From AC-52 sp044870295 (GTDB taxonomy: Bacteria; Actinomycetota; UBA4738), in assembly GCA_044870295.1 (NCBI GenBank), contig JBIOYQ010000121.1:1-7439 (forward strand): a stretch of DNA of 7,439 nucleotides, read 5' to 3'. A program made the translations under genes and the position numbers. Shown here piece after piece: positions 6,773 to 7,439 of the stretch; position 1 is the stretch's first letter, and each line of letters begins with the position of its first letter. Under the pieces are notes generated by a model. That model was not told the DNA's origin. It made no database searches and was given only the letters and a program-made list of their open reading frames with translations.

Positions 6773-6780
6773 CCCTTCCT
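6773..6780 (-). promoter_or_regulatory. Strong Shine-Dalgarno site of the ACP gene
   Basis: Minus strand AGGAAGGG lies 9 nt before the ATG at 6763. It fixes the ACP start and predicts efficient translation. Confidence 0.7.
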
Positions 6781-6799
6781 CGTTCAGTGAGGGAGCTAG

Positions 6800-6828
6800 A
6801 TATTAGCAGCGCCGGTCTGGACACTCCA
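6800..6828 (-). promoter_or_regulatory. Candidate promoter of the ACP gene
   Basis: On the minus strand TAATAT (6805-6800) is a good -10 match in an A/T-rich spot that stands out in this GC-rich DNA. Seventeen nt upstream, TGGAGT (6828-6823) is only a weak -35. Transcription would start near 6793, giving a leader of about 30 nt that holds the Shine-Dalgarno site. The ACP therefore appears to be its own transcription unit. Confidence 0.4.
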
Positions 6829-6848
6829 CTCGTGGACCTGAGAAGACC

Positions 6849-6878
6849 TTGACTGTCGCACGCCAAGGGGGGTAGTTT
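6849..6878 (+). promoter_or_regulatory. Weak candidate promoter of the CHRD gene
   Basis: TTGACT (6849-6854) is a good -35, followed after 18 nt by TAGTTT (6873-6878), only 3 of 6 to the -10 consensus. A start near 6886 would give a leader of about 50 nt with purine-rich AAAGGAAGCGAGAG (6919-6932) before the ATG at 6935. The -35 is convincing, the -10 is not. Confidence 0.25.
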
Positions 6879-6934
6879 CCTTCAAGGCAGGCACCACCCG
6901 GGCCAAGAACGCGACAAGAAAGGAAGCGAGAGAA

Positions 6935-7438
6935 ATGAGAACACGGGTCTTCGTCGTTGGCGTGGCAGGGTTGTTGGTGGCCCTGGCGGCGGCCTCCTTT
7001 GCGAAGGATGCCGACGATCGGAACTCGCCTGCCGCCACGTTCCCACTCTCCGGCTACCAGGAGGTTCCACCCATCTCGACCACGATGAGCGGGTCCTTCA
7101 CGGCCGCACTCGTGGGGGGCAATACGGTCGAGTACGAGCTGACGTACTCCGGCAGTGAGGGCACGCCGACCATGGCGCACATCCATTTCGGGAACCCGGC
7201 CGTCAACGGCGGGATCATGGCCTTCCTGTGTGGGGGCGGCGGCAAGCCCGCGTGCCCGCCCTCGGGGACGGTCAGCGGTACGATCGTGGCCGCCGACATC
7301 ATGGCCGTCCCCACTCAGGGAATCGTGGCCGGCGATTTCGCCGCCTTCATCGACGCGATAGTCAACAAGGCGGCCTACGCCAACGTCCACAGCTCGGTCT
7401 ACGGGGGCGGCGAGATTCGCGGAAAGCTGTCGAATTAG
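6935..7438 (+). CDS. Secreted CHRD-domain protein
   Basis: 167 residues, complete. Residues 1-23 are a signal peptide: basic MRTR, hydrophobic VFVVGVAGLLVALAAA, and a likely cleavage after ASFA (20-23), so the product is exported. The rest is one CHRD domain: LSGYQEVPPISTTMSGSFTA (38-57), a beta-rich core with YELTYSG (67-73), the signature AHIHFG (81-86), and the ending ANVHSSVYGGGEIRGKL (149-165). Two cysteines (C99, C107) flank a Gly/Pro loop and could form a disulfide outside the cytoplasm. CHRD domains are named from the BMP antagonist chordin; their bacterial role is unsettled, and single-domain exported forms are common in environmental bacteria. It has its own promoter region and is divergent from the ACP gene, so a link to the synthase is not supported. 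Confidence 0.9.
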   Translation: MRTRVFVVGVAGLLVALAAASFAKDADDRNSPAATFPLSGYQEVPPISTTMSGSFTAALVGGNTVEYELTYSGSEGTPTMAHIHFGNPAVNGGIMAFLCGGGGKPACPPSGTVSGTIVAADIMAVPTQGIVAGDFAAFIDAIVNKAAYANVHSSVYGGGEIRGKLSN

Positions 7439-7439
7439 C

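Noticed and set aside
6803..7390. A 195-codon minus-strand frame opposite the CHRD gene
   Set aside because: The plus strand has a signal peptide and a full CHRD domain; the minus frame has no recognisable features and runs into the ACP promoter.

Overview
This is a high-GC bacterial window. GTG start use, good Shine-Dalgarno sites and compact genes fit a soil- or sediment-type lineage rich in secondary metabolism (Acidobacteria-like, Rokubacteria-like or myxobacteria-like), but the sequence alone does not fix the phylum. I see no rRNA, tRNA, CRISPR array, insertion sequence or phage gene.

Layout. (1) Positions 1-4294, minus strand, hold the 5' part of one very large modular synthase gene that runs off the left edge: 1431 codons with no stop. 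Its domain order is NPD1 - NPD2 - ketosynthase (KS) - acyltransferase (AT, cut by the window edge). The two NPD domains are flavin-type nitronate monooxygenase / 2-nitropropane dioxygenase folds, the fold used by the FabK and PfaD enoyl reductases. (2) Positions 4295-4685 are a divergent intergenic region with a good sigma70-like promoter for the synthase, a 12-bp perfect palindrome and a three-copy heptad repeat at the synthase start. (3) On the plus strand, 4686-5627 encodes a class I SAM methyltransferase with an N-terminal four-cysteine zinc-ribbon-like knuckle. It is followed 10 bp later by an aspartyl/asparaginyl beta-hydroxylase-family dioxygenase (5638-6333) whose ribosome binding site overlaps the methyltransferase stop codon. 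(4) Convergent to these, 6467-6763 on the minus strand encodes a free-standing acyl carrier protein (ACP). (5) Divergent from the ACP, 6935-7438 encodes a small secreted CHRD-domain protein that closes the window.

Working together (inference): the synthase would build a polyketide or specialised fatty acyl chain on carrier proteins. The NPD domains are candidates for flavin-dependent enoyl reduction, and the free ACP is a candidate trans-acting carrier. The methyltransferase and the Fe/2-oxoglutarate hydroxylase are candidate tailoring enzymes. The set looks like the edge of a biosynthetic gene cluster related to the secondary-lipid / PUFA-synthase-like PKS group. The CHRD protein is probably an unrelated flanking gene. 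The most unusual points are the tandem NPD pair fused N-terminal to KS-AT, with the usual active-site His replaced by Arg in the first NPD copy, and the atypical ACP.
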